A DNA stretch of 64,000 nucleotides from Trebonia sp963811335 (GTDB taxonomy: Bacteria > Actinomycetota > Actinomycetes > Streptosporangiales > Streptosporangiaceae), in contig CAWERB010000030.1 of the NCBI GenBank assembly GCA_963811335.1, positions 124,001-188,000 on the forward strand. The letters run 5' to 3'. The position numbers were made by a program, and so were the translations under genes. Under the pieces are notes generated by a model. That model searched no databases and was not told the origin of the DNA. It saw only the letters and a list, made by a program, of their open reading frames with translations. Numbering within the stretch: the stretch's first letter is position 1; each line of letters opens with the position of its first letter. This document shows, piece by piece, positions 9,988 to 21,309 of the stretch.

Positions 9988-10015
9988 ACACTACATTGTT
10001 GCGCGCTGTAGTCAA
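9988..10015 (-). promoter_or_regulatory. Promoter and inverted-repeat operator of the minus-strand MFS gene
   Basis: On the minus strand TTGACT (10015-10010) and TAGTGT (9993-9988) form a -35/-10 pair 16 bases apart. A perfect repeat ACTACA (9990-9995) / TGTAGT (10007-10012) spans the spacer and -10, a classic repressor position. The regulator is not adjacent. Confidence 0.45.
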
Positions 10016-10223
10016 TAGGTAACGCCACGAAATTGCGGTTAATAGTAAGCGCCTCTGCTTTAACGCTGTCTCCGCTGTGCACTTCCGTCACGTTCACCCG
10101 ACGGAGCGCGGTCTCTCGGTCTACATTTATGCAGGACGCTGTGCAGCCCGGTGGGGGGATGCCGGCGGTGCAGCGGGATACACCTTGCGTCCTTCGCAAG
10201 ACGCGTGATGAACGAGGTGGGAC

Positions 10224-10817
10224 GTGGCCGACGGGGGATACGTGAGCCGCAGGCTGCTGCAGCTCGTGATGCCGGTCTTCCCCGACCGCCGCATGTTCCG
10301 CATTCACGACCCAGAGGTGCACCCGGACGCGCCCGGCGGCCCGCTGCCGCCGATCGGCGTGCTCGTCTCGGCCAGCCGCGAGCAGCTGTGGGTGGGGTCG
10401 CTGCAGCAGGACATCGACGTGCGCCTGGTCCTCGAGGAGTGGGACGGCCAGCCGCTGCTGCCCGACGCCTGGGACGAGGAGGCCAAGGCCCGGCTGTACC
10501 TGCGCGGACGCCTGTCGATCGACATGGGGTCCGCCGGGCCCGCGCTGTCCGCGCTGCGGCTGACCGGGGGCGTCGGAAACTACGAGGTGCGGGTGTACGC
10601 GCGGTACCGCGAGGCGGTCGTGCAGATGTACACCGACCTGTTCAACCAGCACAAGGACCCGCTGTCGGATGAGTTCCAGCGCGAGAAGCGCAAGCTGGAG
10701 GGCGTCGAGCGGTACCTCATCCAGCTGTGGCGTGACTCCTCGCCGGCACTGCCCTTCAGCCGGCGCTGCCGGCCGCGCTGGCGCCGAGCGCGGGGCCGAT
10801 CCGCGCCTGGGCGCTGA
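10224..10817 (+). CDS. Hypothetical protein, C-terminus uncertain
   Basis: The predicted protein has 197 residues and I do not recognise a family. Residues 1-170 look genuinely coding (LLQLVMPVFPDRRMFRIHDP, then a region rich in acidic and aromatic residues ending EGVERYLIQLWRDS). It has no signal peptide or membrane segment, so it should be cytosolic. The start at GTG 10224 has a GAGGTGGG site about 5 bases upstream. The last ~25 residues turn Arg-rich (RRCRPRWRRARGR), which suggests the frame has slipped near 10750. The plus-one frame continues as QPALPAALAPSAGPIRAWAL. The gene converges on the DUF3040 gene. Confidence 0.5.
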   Translation: MADGGYVSRRLLQLVMPVFPDRRMFRIHDPEVHPDAPGGPLPPIGVLVSASREQLWVGSLQQDIDVRLVLEEWDGQPLLPDAWDEEAKARLYLRGRLSIDMGSAGPALSALRLTGGVGNYEVRVYARYREAVVQMYTDLFNQHKDPLSDEFQREKRKLEGVERYLIQLWRDSSPALPFSRRCRPRWRRARGRSAPGR

Positions 10818-11086
10818 TCGAGGGGCTCGCGGAGGATTGGCGCGCCGGCCGGGGTTTTGGAGCCTTGCCCGCGGAAAGGGATCATCGCGTAGACCGTCAG
10901 CGCGATGACGGCGAGCAGGACGACGGTGCAGACGGAGCCGACGATCTTCCCCCGGGTGGTCCGGAGCGCGGCGGCCGGCCCGGGCCGCCGGAATGAGGAC
11001 AGCCTGGTGGCGAGTCCAGGGTCCTCAGCGGTCAGCCGCCGCTCAATCTCGGCGAGCATCCGCTGCTCGTCCATTGACAGCGCCAT
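10756..11086 (-). CDS. DUF3040 family membrane protein, C-terminal frame uncertain
   Basis: The N-terminal ~50 residues (MALSMDEQRMLAEIERRL, then LATRLSSFRRP) are typical of DUF3040 actinobacterial proteins, followed by one membrane helix (IVGSVCTVVLLAVIALTVYA). The start at 11086 is fixed by GGAGGT eight bases upstream. In frame the protein would run antisense over the neighbour to 10580 with an unnatural Arg-rich tail. A one-base shift near 10815-10850 gives an Ala/Ser/Gly-rich tail and a stop at 10756, which removes most of the overlap, so I use that end. The function of the family is unknown. Confidence 0.6.
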
Positions 11087-11272
11087 AGCGCCATACCTCC
11101 GCGTTCCGCGCGCCAGTGGGAACTTCCTCTTACTATCCCCCACGGAGGGTTGTTTATCCAATCGTTCTGACTTTGTTCCTGACCCTTTTTCCAACAGCCA
11201 GCGGGCGCTTACCCAACGGGATTCAACATGACAAACGGGTAGGTTTCAGACAGTGCGCTCGCCGCCAGGAAC

Positions 11273-11308
11273 CGAACACGTGTTTGCTAGAATCGAACGC
11301 TGGTTCTA
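11273..11308 (+). promoter_or_regulatory. Two tandem LexA (SOS) boxes
   Basis: CGAACACGTGTTTG (11273-11286) and TCGAACGCTGGTTCTA (11293-11308) each match the actinobacterial LexA box CGAAC-N4-GTTCG with one or two mismatches. They end 11 bases before the ATG of the radical SAM gene, so LexA bound here would block transcription. Regulation is inferred from motif and position. Confidence 0.55.
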
Positions 11309-11319
11309 GACTGACGGTC

Positions 11320-12447
11320 ATGCGCTGGGACAGCTTGCGACTCGATTCGAGCGACGGGCGGGACCTCGGGCAGGGCCACGGCGAGGCCGCCGCCGGCTAT
11401 GCGGCGCTGCCGCTGATCGAGCGGGGCGCGGTGGCCCGCACGTTCGACACGCCCGAGTTCCGCGGCATGACCTTCTACGAGGTCCAGGCCAAGTCGATCG
11501 TCTCCGAGGTCCCCAAGTCCTCCCGGATGATGTTCCGCTACACCATCAACCCCTACCGGGGATGCCAGCATCGGTGCCTGTACTGCTTCGCGCGGAACAC
11601 GCACACGTACCTGGACCTGGACGCGGGGCGGGACTTCGATACCAAGGTCGTGGTGAAGGTGAACGCGCCGCAGCTGCTGCGGGCGAAGCTGGCCTCGCCC
11701 GGGTGGCGCGGCGAGCACATCGCGATGGGCACCAACGTCGACTGCTACCAGCGGGCGGAGGGGCGCTACCGGCTGATGCGCGGCATCATCGGCGCGCTGC
11801 GCGACGCGCGGAACCCGTTCTCCATCCTGACCAAGGGGACGCTGATCCTGCGCGACCTGGACCTGCTGCTTTCCGCGGCCGAGGTGACCGACGTCGGGCT
11901 GAACGTCTCCGCGGCGTTCACCGACGAGTCGCTGTGGCGGGCCATCGAGCCCGGCACGCCCGCGCCGGCGCGCCGCCTCGCGGCGTGCGCCGCGCTCAAC
12001 GACGCGGGGCTGCGCTGCGGCGTGCTGATGGGGCCGGTGGTGCCGTACCTGTCCGATTCGCCCGCCCAGCTGGAGGCGGCGGTGCGGCAGGCCGCGGCGG
12101 CGGGCGCGACGCACGTGACCCCGATCGTGCTGCACCTGCGGCCGGGGGCCAGGGAGTGGTTCCTCGGCTGGCTCGGCGAGGCACACCCCGCACTGGTCCC
12201 CCGGTACGCCGAGCTGTACGGCCCCGGCGCGTACGCCCGCAAGGACTACCAGGCGCGGATCGCCGGCCAGGTCCGCGAGCTCGCCGAGCGCTTCGGCGTC
12301 GGCCGTGACGCCGGCCGCCCCGGCCGTGCCTTCGCGCGCGCTCAGGCCGCGCAGCCTGATCAGGCCACCCCGCGCGGCCGGCTCGAGCCTGCTGCCCGCC
12401 CCGCCCCGCCGGCTGGCTCGTCACATCAGCAGCTCACGCTGCTCTAG
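11320..12447 (+). CDS. Rv2578c-family radical SAM protein (SplB-like)
   Basis: The protein has 375 residues. The radical SAM cluster motif is Cys82-x3-Cys86-x2-Cys89 (CQHRCLYC), preceded by FRYTINPYRG. Further conserved blocks are MGTNVDCYQRAE, FSILTKGTLILRDLDLL and VLMGPVVPYLSDS. The family is related to spore photoproduct lyase and includes mycobacterial Rv2578c; the reaction is not established, but DNA repair is often proposed. ATG 11320 is chosen over the longer open frame from 11116 because the SOS boxes and promoter lie between them. The last ~70 residues are Ala/Pro/Arg-rich and probably disordered. Confidence 0.88.
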   Translation: MRWDSLRLDSSDGRDLGQGHGEAAAGYAALPLIERGAVARTFDTPEFRGMTFYEVQAKSIVSEVPKSSRMMFRYTINPYRGCQHRCLYCFARNTHTYLDLDAGRDFDTKVVVKVNAPQLLRAKLASPGWRGEHIAMGTNVDCYQRAEGRYRLMRGIIGALRDARNPFSILTKGTLILRDLDLLLSAAEVTDVGLNVSAAFTDESLWRAIEPGTPAPARRLAACAALNDAGLRCGVLMGPVVPYLSDSPAQLEAAVRQAAAAGATHVTPIVLHLRPGAREWFLGWLGEAHPALVPRYAELYGPGAYARKDYQARIAGQVRELAERFGVGRDAGRPGRAFARAQAAQPDQATPRGRLEPAARPAPPAGSSHQQLTLL

Positions 12448-13058
12448 GCAGCCCCGGCAATGACTGGAACAACATTGATCAGCATCGATCCTAATTAAAC
12501 AATTCAATGAGATTTTTGCCCGCCGGTAGGCGTACCAGTAAACGGGTTAGCGGATTCCGGGGCGCCCAGGCACTCTGTTTACTGAATCGCGCGGTCGGCG
12601 GCGGCGGTGAAAGCTGTTTCTCACGCCCGGGATGCGCGCGGGAAACGGAATCCACGGCTCCCGGTAATGGCACCCGGTGCCCCGGTCGAGGCGAGAACGA
12701 GGGGACAACCTGGCGGCTATGGCGCGAGAGCGGAACCGGGAACTTGGCGAACCGGAACGGGCCCGGCCCGCGGCGGCCAACTGCAATCGTTCGCATTCGC
12801 CACAAGGCCCATGCGGGCGGGGGCCGTGCGGGCGGGGCCGTGCGGCGCAAGCCCGTGCCGCACGGCGATCCCGGCGGTGCTGCGCGGCCATGACCGCCCG
12901 GCCGCACCGCACAATGCCTGGCCCGGCCCACGGTGACCTTGGACCGCGCCGCGCGCCGTCCCGGGGCCGCGCCGCCGGCCGCTGTCCCGCTTTGCCACCC
13001 GGCGTGCGCATGCGCATAAGAAAGCATGGTAAAGGGCCTCCGCACGGCATGCTGCCGT
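12448..13058. other. 610-base stretch with no recognised gene
   Basis: Several open frames cross this interval in both directions, but all are Arg/Pro/Gly-rich, overlap each other and resemble no family. A short AT-rich patch at 12466-12512, containing CATTGA and TCAATG about 30 bases apart, could hold a promoter or terminator. I see no RNA gene. Confidence 0.5.
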
Positions 13059-13075
13059 TGATATAGCTGTTATCA
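13059..13075 (+). promoter_or_regulatory. Candidate ArsR-family operator
   Basis: TGATA (13059-13063) and TATCA (13071-13075) form a 5-7-5 inverted repeat in an AT-rich patch 55 bases before the arsR-like gene. The TTGATA within it could serve as a -35 box. ArsR regulators normally bind such sites in their own promoters. Confidence 0.35.
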
Positions 13076-13129
13076 CGTAATGAGCCAGATCGGTGGCAGA
13101 GAGCACAGATACACGCGAGTATTACCCCC

Positions 13130-13492
13130 ATGACGATTCCAGCGGAACTCATCGGGGAGACGGCCCATGAGTTTCCATGCCCGCCGCTCGGCGCGGCGGA
13201 ACTTTCAGCATCGGACGCCGAGCGCATGGCCGGCATGTTCAAGGCACTGGCCGACCCGGTTCGCCTCCGGCTTTTCTCCCGGGTCGCCGCGCACCAGAGC
13301 GGGGAGGCCTCCGTTTGCGACATCCAGAACGTGGGCGTTTCCCAGCCCACGGTCAGTCACCACCTGAAGAAGCTGAGGGAGGCAGGACTGATAATCTCCG
13401 AGCGCCGCGGCACGTGGGTTTACTGCCGGGTGGCGCCCGGGGTGCTCCCCGCCATGGCGCAAATGCTCTCCCCCAGGGAAACGGGCCTCTGA
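13130..13492 (+). CDS. ArsR-family winged-helix transcriptional regulator
   Basis: This 120-residue protein has the family's usual size. The winged helix is clear: ALADPVRLRLFS, then the recognition region VSQPTVSHHLKKLREAGLI and the wing ERRGTWVYC. The SVCDI segment resembles the ELCVCDL metal site of ArsR/SmtB but keeps only one of the two cysteines. With the cysteine in the wing (WVYC) and one at residue 17, a thiol or metal sensor is possible but not shown. The gene is transcribed alone, so its targets are unknown. Confidence 0.85.
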   Translation: MTIPAELIGETAHEFPCPPLGAAELSASDAERMAGMFKALADPVRLRLFSRVAAHQSGEASVCDIQNVGVSQPTVSHHLKKLREAGLIISERRGTWVYCRVAPGVLPAMAQMLSPRETGL

Positions 13493-13688
13493 GGCAGCCG
13501 AGGCGACTTCTTCAGCCGGGCCAGTCGCGCCACGGCCAAGCCAGCCCTGCTCACCGGGAGCGAGCAGGCGGCCACCCAGCCGGGGACAACGAGAGCGAGC
13601 CAGGTCGGCGCCCCGTCACCAGCGGCCATCCCCGTGGCGCACGGGGGTCAAGCCGGGTGGTCCCCGGCCGCCACTAGAATTCGTTGTC

Positions 13689-15063
13689 ATGGCGGAGCCG
13701 TACCGGGACCACAGCGACCTCAGCAGACGGGCAGCCAGGGACCGATACGGCGAGCGACTGGTCGTGCGCAGCGTGGCTGTTCCCGACCCGGGAGAGGACT
13801 TCCTCGGCCAGATCCCGGTGCCGGCGGCGGTTGCCTGGGTGCGCCAGGGCGCGGGCCTGGCCGGGTGGGGCGAGGCCGCCCGGGTGACGCTTCCGGCCGG
13901 GGCCGACCGGTTCACGGCCGGCGAGAAGTGGCTTCATGAGATCACCGAGAGCGCGGACATCGAGGACGCGGTACGCCGGCGAGGCTCGGGCCTGGTCGCT
14001 TTCGGCACCTTCACGTTCGACGACGCGTCCGAGGGCTCGGTGCTCGTCGTGCCCGAGGCGGTGCTCGGCCGGGACGGCACGGGCAACGCCTGGCTGACCA
14101 CCATCACCGCCGAATGCGGCCCCGACCAGCAAGCCGGAGCCCAGCAAACCAGGGCCCAGCAAGCCGGAGCCCAGCCAGCGAAGGCCCGGCGAGTCTGGGC
14201 CTGGCCGCCCGCTACCAGCCAGCCGTACGTCGCGCCCGGCCCCATCGCCTGGCACGACGGGTCGCTATCCGCCCCGGAGTGGCAGCAGGCGGTCGGTGAG
14301 GCGGTGCGCCGGATCAAGCACTCGGCGCTGCTCCGCAAGGTGGTACTCGCCCGGGACCTGCACGCTACGGCCGGCAACCCGATCGACGTGCGGGTGCTGC
14401 TGCGCAGGCTCGCCGCCCGTTACCCCGGCTGCCACACGTTCGCCTGCGACGGCATGGTCGGCGCCACGCCCGAGCTGCTCATCAGCTCGGGACGGCTGGG
14501 AGGTGAGCTCGCTTGTGCTCGCGGGGACGGCGCCGCGCGGCGCCAACCCGGCGCAGGACAGCGACCTCGCCCGCGCGCTGCTCGGGTCGGCGAAGGAGAA
14601 CGAGGAGCACGAGTACGCCGCCGTCTCGCTGCGGGACACCCTGTCCCCGCTGTGCGAGGCCATGTACGTGACACCGCGCCCCGAGCTGATCCGGCTGCCC
14701 AACGTGCAGCACCTCGGCACCCGGGTGCACGGCACCCTGGCCGCGGTCAAGTCCGCGCTCACCCTCGTCGCGGCGGTACACCCCACGGCCGCCGTCGGCG
14801 GCACGCCGACCGGCGCCGCCATCGAGGCGATCCGCGAGCTCGAGTCGATGGACCGGGAGCGGTACGCGGGCCCGGTCGGCTGGATCGACGCCGACGGCAA
14901 CGGCGAGTGGGGCATCGCGCTGCGCTGCGCGCAGCTGTCCGGACCGCGGGCCCGGCTGTTCGCCGGATGCGGCATTGTCGCCGGGTCCGACCCGGCCGCC
15001 GAACTGGCGGAGACCGAGTCCAAGTTCCGCCCGATGCGGATGGCACTGGAACAGGACGACTGA
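13689..15063 (+). CDS. menF: Isochorismate synthase (MenF type), frame break at about 14,500
   Basis: The protein converts chorismate to isochorismate, the first step of menaquinone synthesis. The C-terminal two thirds is the chorismate-binding fold: HSALLRKVVLARDL, LVLAGTAPRG, HLGTRVHGTLAA, VHPTAAVGGTPTGAA, and the terminal GCGIVAGSDPAAELAETESK. The first part (to SSGRLGG) and the rest (from EVSSLVLAG) are in different frames. One surplus G in CTGGGAGGTG (about 14,498-14,504) explains it. Menaquinone is the usual actinobacterial quinone, so an intact gene is expected and a sequence error is likely. An unusual Gln/Ala-rich insertion is encoded at 14128-14187. Salicylate-type paralogues cannot be excluded. 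Confidence 0.85.
14128..14187 (+). repeat. Four 15-bp tandem repeats inside the isochorismate synthase gene
   Basis: Four in-frame units of about AGCAAGCCGGAGCCC encode a repetitive Gln-Ala-Gly insertion (QQAGAQ/QQTRAQ type) between the N-terminal region and the chorismate-binding domain. The first and third units are identical, suggesting slippage expansion. Confidence 0.7.
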
Positions 15064-15121
15064 TTCTGTTTGAACTTGCGGCGTGATCGTTATCTTTTGT
15101 TGCTCCGAGCTTGATCACTGT

Positions 15122-15136
15122 CAGTCATGATGACTG
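15122..15136. promoter_or_regulatory. Perfect palindrome upstream of the ABC importer operon
   Basis: CAGTCATGATGACTG is a perfect 7-1-7 palindrome directly before a TATAAG -10-like element (15137-15142). A TTGATC at 15111-15116 could be the -35, although the 20-base spacing is long. It is a good candidate operator for the transporter operon. Confidence 0.4.
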
Positions 15137-15254
15137 TATAAGCAGTAATCATGGCTCGTCTTGACGGCTGCGCGAGCGGGGAATCTCAAGCGCCAGGAAA
15201 GCCGGCCCCGTAGGCACGCCTGTCTTGACTACTATCAGTAAGGAGCTGCGCACA

Positions 15255-17133
15255 ATGGGTGTATTCCCATCATGGCGCCGGAAGCGGACCCGGGGTGCGT
15301 TCGCCGCCGCCTGCGGCATGGCGGCCGTCGCGGTCACCGCGGCCGCCTGCAGCAGCAGTAGCAGCGGGACCGGTAACCAGCCGGGCACGACGGGCGGCAC
15401 GCCGGTCAGCGGCGGTACGGCGGTCTTCGCGCTGCCCCCGTCGACCACGCCGAACTATATCTTCCCGTTCGCCAGCAGCTCCTATTTCAGCGTGGTCAAC
15501 GCCGAGGACTTCCAGTACCTGATGTACCGGCCGCTTTACTGGTTCGGCAACGGGGCGTCCCCGACGCTGAACACCAGCTTGTCGCTCGCCGACGCGCCGG
15601 TTTACAACGGCAAGGACGTCACCATCACGCTGAAGGGCTGGAAGTGGTCCAACGGCGAGACCATCAGCGCCCAGGACGTCGTGTTCTGGATCCACATGCT
15701 GCAGGCGGTCGGGGCGAGCGACTGGGGCGCCTTCGTGCCCGGCGGGTTCCCGACCAACGTGTCGAACGTCACGGCCGCCAACAGCACGACGGTGACCATG
15801 ACGATGAACAAGGCGTACGACCCGACCTGGTTCACCTACAACGAGCTCAGCCAGATCACCCCGATGCCCCAGGCCTGGGACGTGACCGCGGGCGGGCCGA
15901 GCAACTGCACCGCCAAGGTCACCGACTGCGCCGCGGTGTACGCCTACCTGGACAGCCAGTCGAAGAACATGTCGCACTGGGTGTCCTCACCGCTCTGGGG
16001 CATCGTGGACGGGCCGTGGAAGCTGTCCGCGTTCAACTCCGACGGCAACTCCACGTTCATGCCGAACCACGCTTACTCGGGTCCCAACCAGCCCAAGCTG
16101 GCCCAGTTCCAGGAGGTGCCGTTCACCACCGAGGCCGCCGAGTACAACGTGCTGCAGGCGGCGGCCGCGGGCGGCGGGCAGAAGCTGGACGTGGGGTACC
16201 TGCCGACCACGGACGCGCCGGCCAAGCCGGCCAACGCCACCGTCGGGACCAACCCGGTGCACAACTACACCCTCGACCCGCTGTACGCGTGGGGCATCAA
16301 CTACTTCCCGGTGAACTACCAGTCCACCACGGGCAACGGGCCGATCATCAAGCAGCTGTACTTCCGTGAGGCACTCGCCTACCTGATGAACCAGCAGGCC
16401 GATTATCAGCGGCCCGCTGCGCGGTTACGGCCTGTACACGGTCGGCCCGGTCGGTACCCACCCGACGACCCAGTTCCTGTCCGCCACCGGCAAGCAGGGC
16501 GACCCGTTCCCCTACAACCCGGACAAGGCCAAGCAGCTGCTGACCAGCCACGGCTGGAACGTGGTGAACAACGGCAGCACCACCTGCACCAACCCGTCGC
16601 TGTGCGGCACCGGCGTCAAGCAGGGCCAGGCGCTCAGCTTCACCCTGCCGTACGCGACGGGAACCGACTGGATCGCCTCGGAGATGACGCAGCTGCAGTC
16701 CAACGCGAGCTCGCTCGGCATCAAGCTCAGCCTCCAGCCCAAGCCGTTCAACCAGGTGACCGCCATCGGCGGCGGCAACTGCGTGGTCGCGCACATCTCC
16801 TGCGCCTGGGACATGGTGAACTGGGGCGGCGGCTGGACGTTCGTGCCCGACTACGACCCCACCGGGGAGACGCTGTTCATGACCGGCTCCGGCGCCAATT
16901 CCGGCGGGTACTCCAACGCGCAGAACGACGCGCTGATCAACCAGACGCTGACGTCGAACTCGATGAACGCGATGTACAACTGGCAGGACTTCCTGGCCCC
17001 GCAGCTGCCCGTGATCTGGCAGCCGAACGGCGCCTACTCGCTGACCGAGGTGGCCAACAACCTGCGCGGCGTCCTGCCGCAGTCCACCACGCTCGGCATC
17101 AACCCAGAGGACTGGTACTTCGTGAAGAGCTAG
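15255..17133 (+). CDS. ABC transporter substrate-binding lipoprotein (peptide/nickel family 5), frame break at about 16,400
   Basis: The signal peptide (RRKRTRGAFAAACG, hydrophobic core) ends in lipobox TAAAC, so the mature protein is lipid-anchored outside the membrane. The remainder is a family 5 solute-binding protein: SNGETISAQDVVFWIHML, YFREALAYLMNQ and a C-terminal NPEDWYF segment. ATG 15255 is chosen because AAGGAG lies nine bases upstream. The frame changes at 16,399-16,402: removing one C from GGCC restores MNQQAIISGPLRGYGLY. It opens a four-gene import operon; the ligand is probably an oligopeptide or similar amphipathic solute. Confidence 0.85.
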
Positions 17134-17173
17134 CCAGGTCAACGACATCATCGAGAGGAACGGGAGCGGCTGT

Positions 17174-17209
17174 CCGTTAACCGTCGGCGATTTCGCTGGC
17201 GGTTAACGG
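17174..17209 (+). other. Strong stem-loop between binding-protein and permease genes
   Basis: CCGTTAACCGTCGGCGA (17174-17190) pairs with TCGCTGGCGGTTAACGG (17193-17209), 15 of 17 positions, with a two-base loop. Such intercistronic hairpins often stabilise the upstream message or partly terminate it, so the binding protein is made in excess over the permeases. Confidence 0.5.
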
Positions 17210-17344
17210 GCAGCGGCGACTCGCGCCCGGCCAGGGACTTGCCGTGACCGTAGAGGCGTCAGAGGTCCCTGGGAGGGGGATGACAGCGGTAAGGCGGAGA
17301 CGTGCCGGTGTCGGGGGACGCCGCTTCCGTTCGGGGGAAGGCCC

Positions 17345-18295
17345 TTGATTGGTTTCTTGGTACGGAGAATCCTGCAGGCGGCGATCGTCGTGCTGCTCGT
17401 CACGATGATCACGTTCATCCTGCTGCGCGCCATCCCTGGCAACGTGGCGGTGGCGATCCTCGGCCCGGCGGCGTACCGTAACCCGGCCGCGCTGGCGCAG
17501 TTCAACGCGCAGTACGGGTTCGACCAGCCGTGGTTCCGCCAGTACCTGCTGTGGCTCGGCCACCTGCTGCAGGGGAACCTCGGGTTCTCCTGGACGCTCG
17601 ACCAGTCCGTCTCCTCGCTGCTCGCCAACCGGCTGCCCAAGACGATCATCCTGGTGGGATCCGCCACGATCATCGCGCTGCTCATCGCGGTGCCGGTCGG
17701 CCTGTGGCAGGCGGTGCGGCGGAACAAGGAGGTGGACTACCTGTTCACCGCGGTGTCGTTCCTGTTCTACGCGGCGCCGACGTTCTTCGTGGGGACCGTG
17801 CTCATCCTGGTGTTCTCGGTGAAGCTGGGCTGGTTCGGCCCGGAGGCGCCGCAGGGCGGCACGTGGAACGACCTGACCGACTGGCGGGACATGGTGCTGC
17901 CCGTGACCACCCTGGCGCTGGTGTCGATCGCGCTGTTCAGCCGGTACATGCGCTCGTCGGTGCTTGACAACATCACCGAGGACTACGTGCGCACCGCGCG
18001 GGCCAAGGGCGCGTCGGGCAAGCGGGTGCTGTGGCGGCACGTGATGCGCAACTCGCTGATACCGATCGCCACGCTGCTCGGCCTGTCCATCCCCGGCATC
18101 ATTTCCGGCGCGCTGATCACCGAGTCGGTGTTCAACTACCCCGGCATGGGCTACCTGTTCTACCAGTCCGCGCAGAAGCAGGACTACCCGGTGATGCTCG
18201 GGTTCATCATCGTGGTGGCGATCGCCACCGTCGCCGGGTCGCTGCTCGCCGACATCGCCTACGCGGTGCTCGATCCCCGGGTGAGGTACGCGTGA
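17345..18295 (+). CDS. ABC transporter permease, DppB/OppB type
   Basis: This 316-residue integral membrane protein has the N-terminal signature MIGFLVRRILQAAIVVLLV and the EAA coupling loop DYVRTARAKGASGKRVLWRH, which contacts the ATPase. It has about six helices. TTG 17345 follows a GGGGGAAG site. Its stop overlaps the next start by four bases (GTGA), so translation of the two permeases is coupled. It forms half of the membrane channel for the solute delivered by the upstream lipoprotein. Confidence 0.93.
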   Translation: MIGFLVRRILQAAIVVLLVTMITFILLRAIPGNVAVAILGPAAYRNPAALAQFNAQYGFDQPWFRQYLLWLGHLLQGNLGFSWTLDQSVSSLLANRLPKTIILVGSATIIALLIAVPVGLWQAVRRNKEVDYLFTAVSFLFYAAPTFFVGTVLILVFSVKLGWFGPEAPQGGTWNDLTDWRDMVLPVTTLALVSIALFSRYMRSSVLDNITEDYVRTARAKGASGKRVLWRHVMRNSLIPIATLLGLSIPGIISGALITESVFNYPGMGYLFYQSAQKQDYPVMLGFIIVVAIATVAGSLLADIAYAVLDPRVRYA

Positions 18296-19194
18296 CCGCG
18301 GCACCGGAGATCCAGGCGTCACCCGGCATGCTGCCGGCCGCCAAGCCGCGCAGCATGTTCCGCCGCGGCCTCGAGGTCTTCCTTGAGAACAAGCTCGCGA
18401 TCATCGGCCTGGTGATCCTCGCCGCGATATTCGGGTTCTGCTTCCTCGGCCCGCTGTTCTACCACACCGACCAGGTGCACGTGAACCTGGCGAACGAGAA
18501 CCTGCCGCCCGGCCCCGGGCACCCCCTCGGCACCGACCAGAACGGCTACGACGTCCTCGGCAGGCTGATGGTCGGCGGGCAGATCTCGCTGGAGGTGGGG
18601 CTGGCCGCCGCGGTACTCGCCACCGTGCTCGGCACGCTGTGGGGCGCGGTAGCCGGCTACTTCGGCGGTATCACCGACTCGGTGATGATGCGCCTGGTGG
18701 ACGCGCTGCTCGCGATCCCCACCCTGTTCCTCGCGCTCGTCGTGGTGTCCATGTTCCCGCCGACCGAGACGGAACTGATCCTGGTCATCGCGCTGACCTC
18801 GTGGCTGACCACCTCGCGGCTGATCCGCGGCGAGGCGCTGTCGCTGCGGGTGCGCGACTACGTGCAGGCGATGCGGGTGATGGGCGGCGGGTCGGCGCGG
18901 GCGGTCTTCCGGCACATCGCGCCGAACGCGGTCGGCACGATCATCGTCAACGCCACCTTCCAGGTCGCCGACGCGATCCTGCTCGTGGTGGCGCTTTCCT
19001 ACCTGGGCCTCGGCATCCGGCCGCCGCAGACCGACTGGGGCGGCATGCTCAACGCCGGCATCAACTCGGTCTACGACGGCTACTGGTGGCAGATCTTCCC
19101 GGCCGGGATCGCCATCATCCTCGTCGTCATCGCCATCAACTTCATCGGTGACGCGCTGCGCGACGCGTTCGAGGTCCGCCTGCAACGGCGCTGA
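18292..19194 (+). CDS. ABC transporter permease, DppC/OppC type
   Basis: This 300-residue protein has a short N-terminal cytosolic tail, a first helix (LAIIGLVILAAIFGFCFLG) and the OppC-type periplasmic motif HPLGTDQNGYDVLGRLM. The EAA loop reads DYVQAMRVMGGGSARAVFRH. It pairs with the overlapping upstream permease. GTG 18292 is fixed by the four-base overlap. Confidence 0.93.
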   Translation: MTAAPEIQASPGMLPAAKPRSMFRRGLEVFLENKLAIIGLVILAAIFGFCFLGPLFYHTDQVHVNLANENLPPGPGHPLGTDQNGYDVLGRLMVGGQISLEVGLAAAVLATVLGTLWGAVAGYFGGITDSVMMRLVDALLAIPTLFLALVVVSMFPPTETELILVIALTSWLTTSRLIRGEALSLRVRDYVQAMRVMGGGSARAVFRHIAPNAVGTIIVNATFQVADAILLVVALSYLGLGIRPPQTDWGGMLNAGINSVYDGYWWQIFPAGIAIILVVIAINFIGDALRDAFEVRLQRR

Positions 19195-19238
19195 GTTTCC
19201 GAAGCTGAGTTTCCAGAACCGGGGAGGGACGTCTACCG

Positions 19239-21299
<2,061 letters not shown>

Positions 21300-21309
21300 C
21301 AGGTGGCTG

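Noticed and set aside
9975..10652. 225-residue minus-strand open frame
   Set aside because: It covers the promoter region and antisense of the hypothetical gene and has no protein-like pattern.
12491..13106. Overlapping open frames in the gap before the ArsR gene
   Set aside because: All are Arg/Pro-rich, mutually overlapping, and lack ribosome-binding sites or known motifs.
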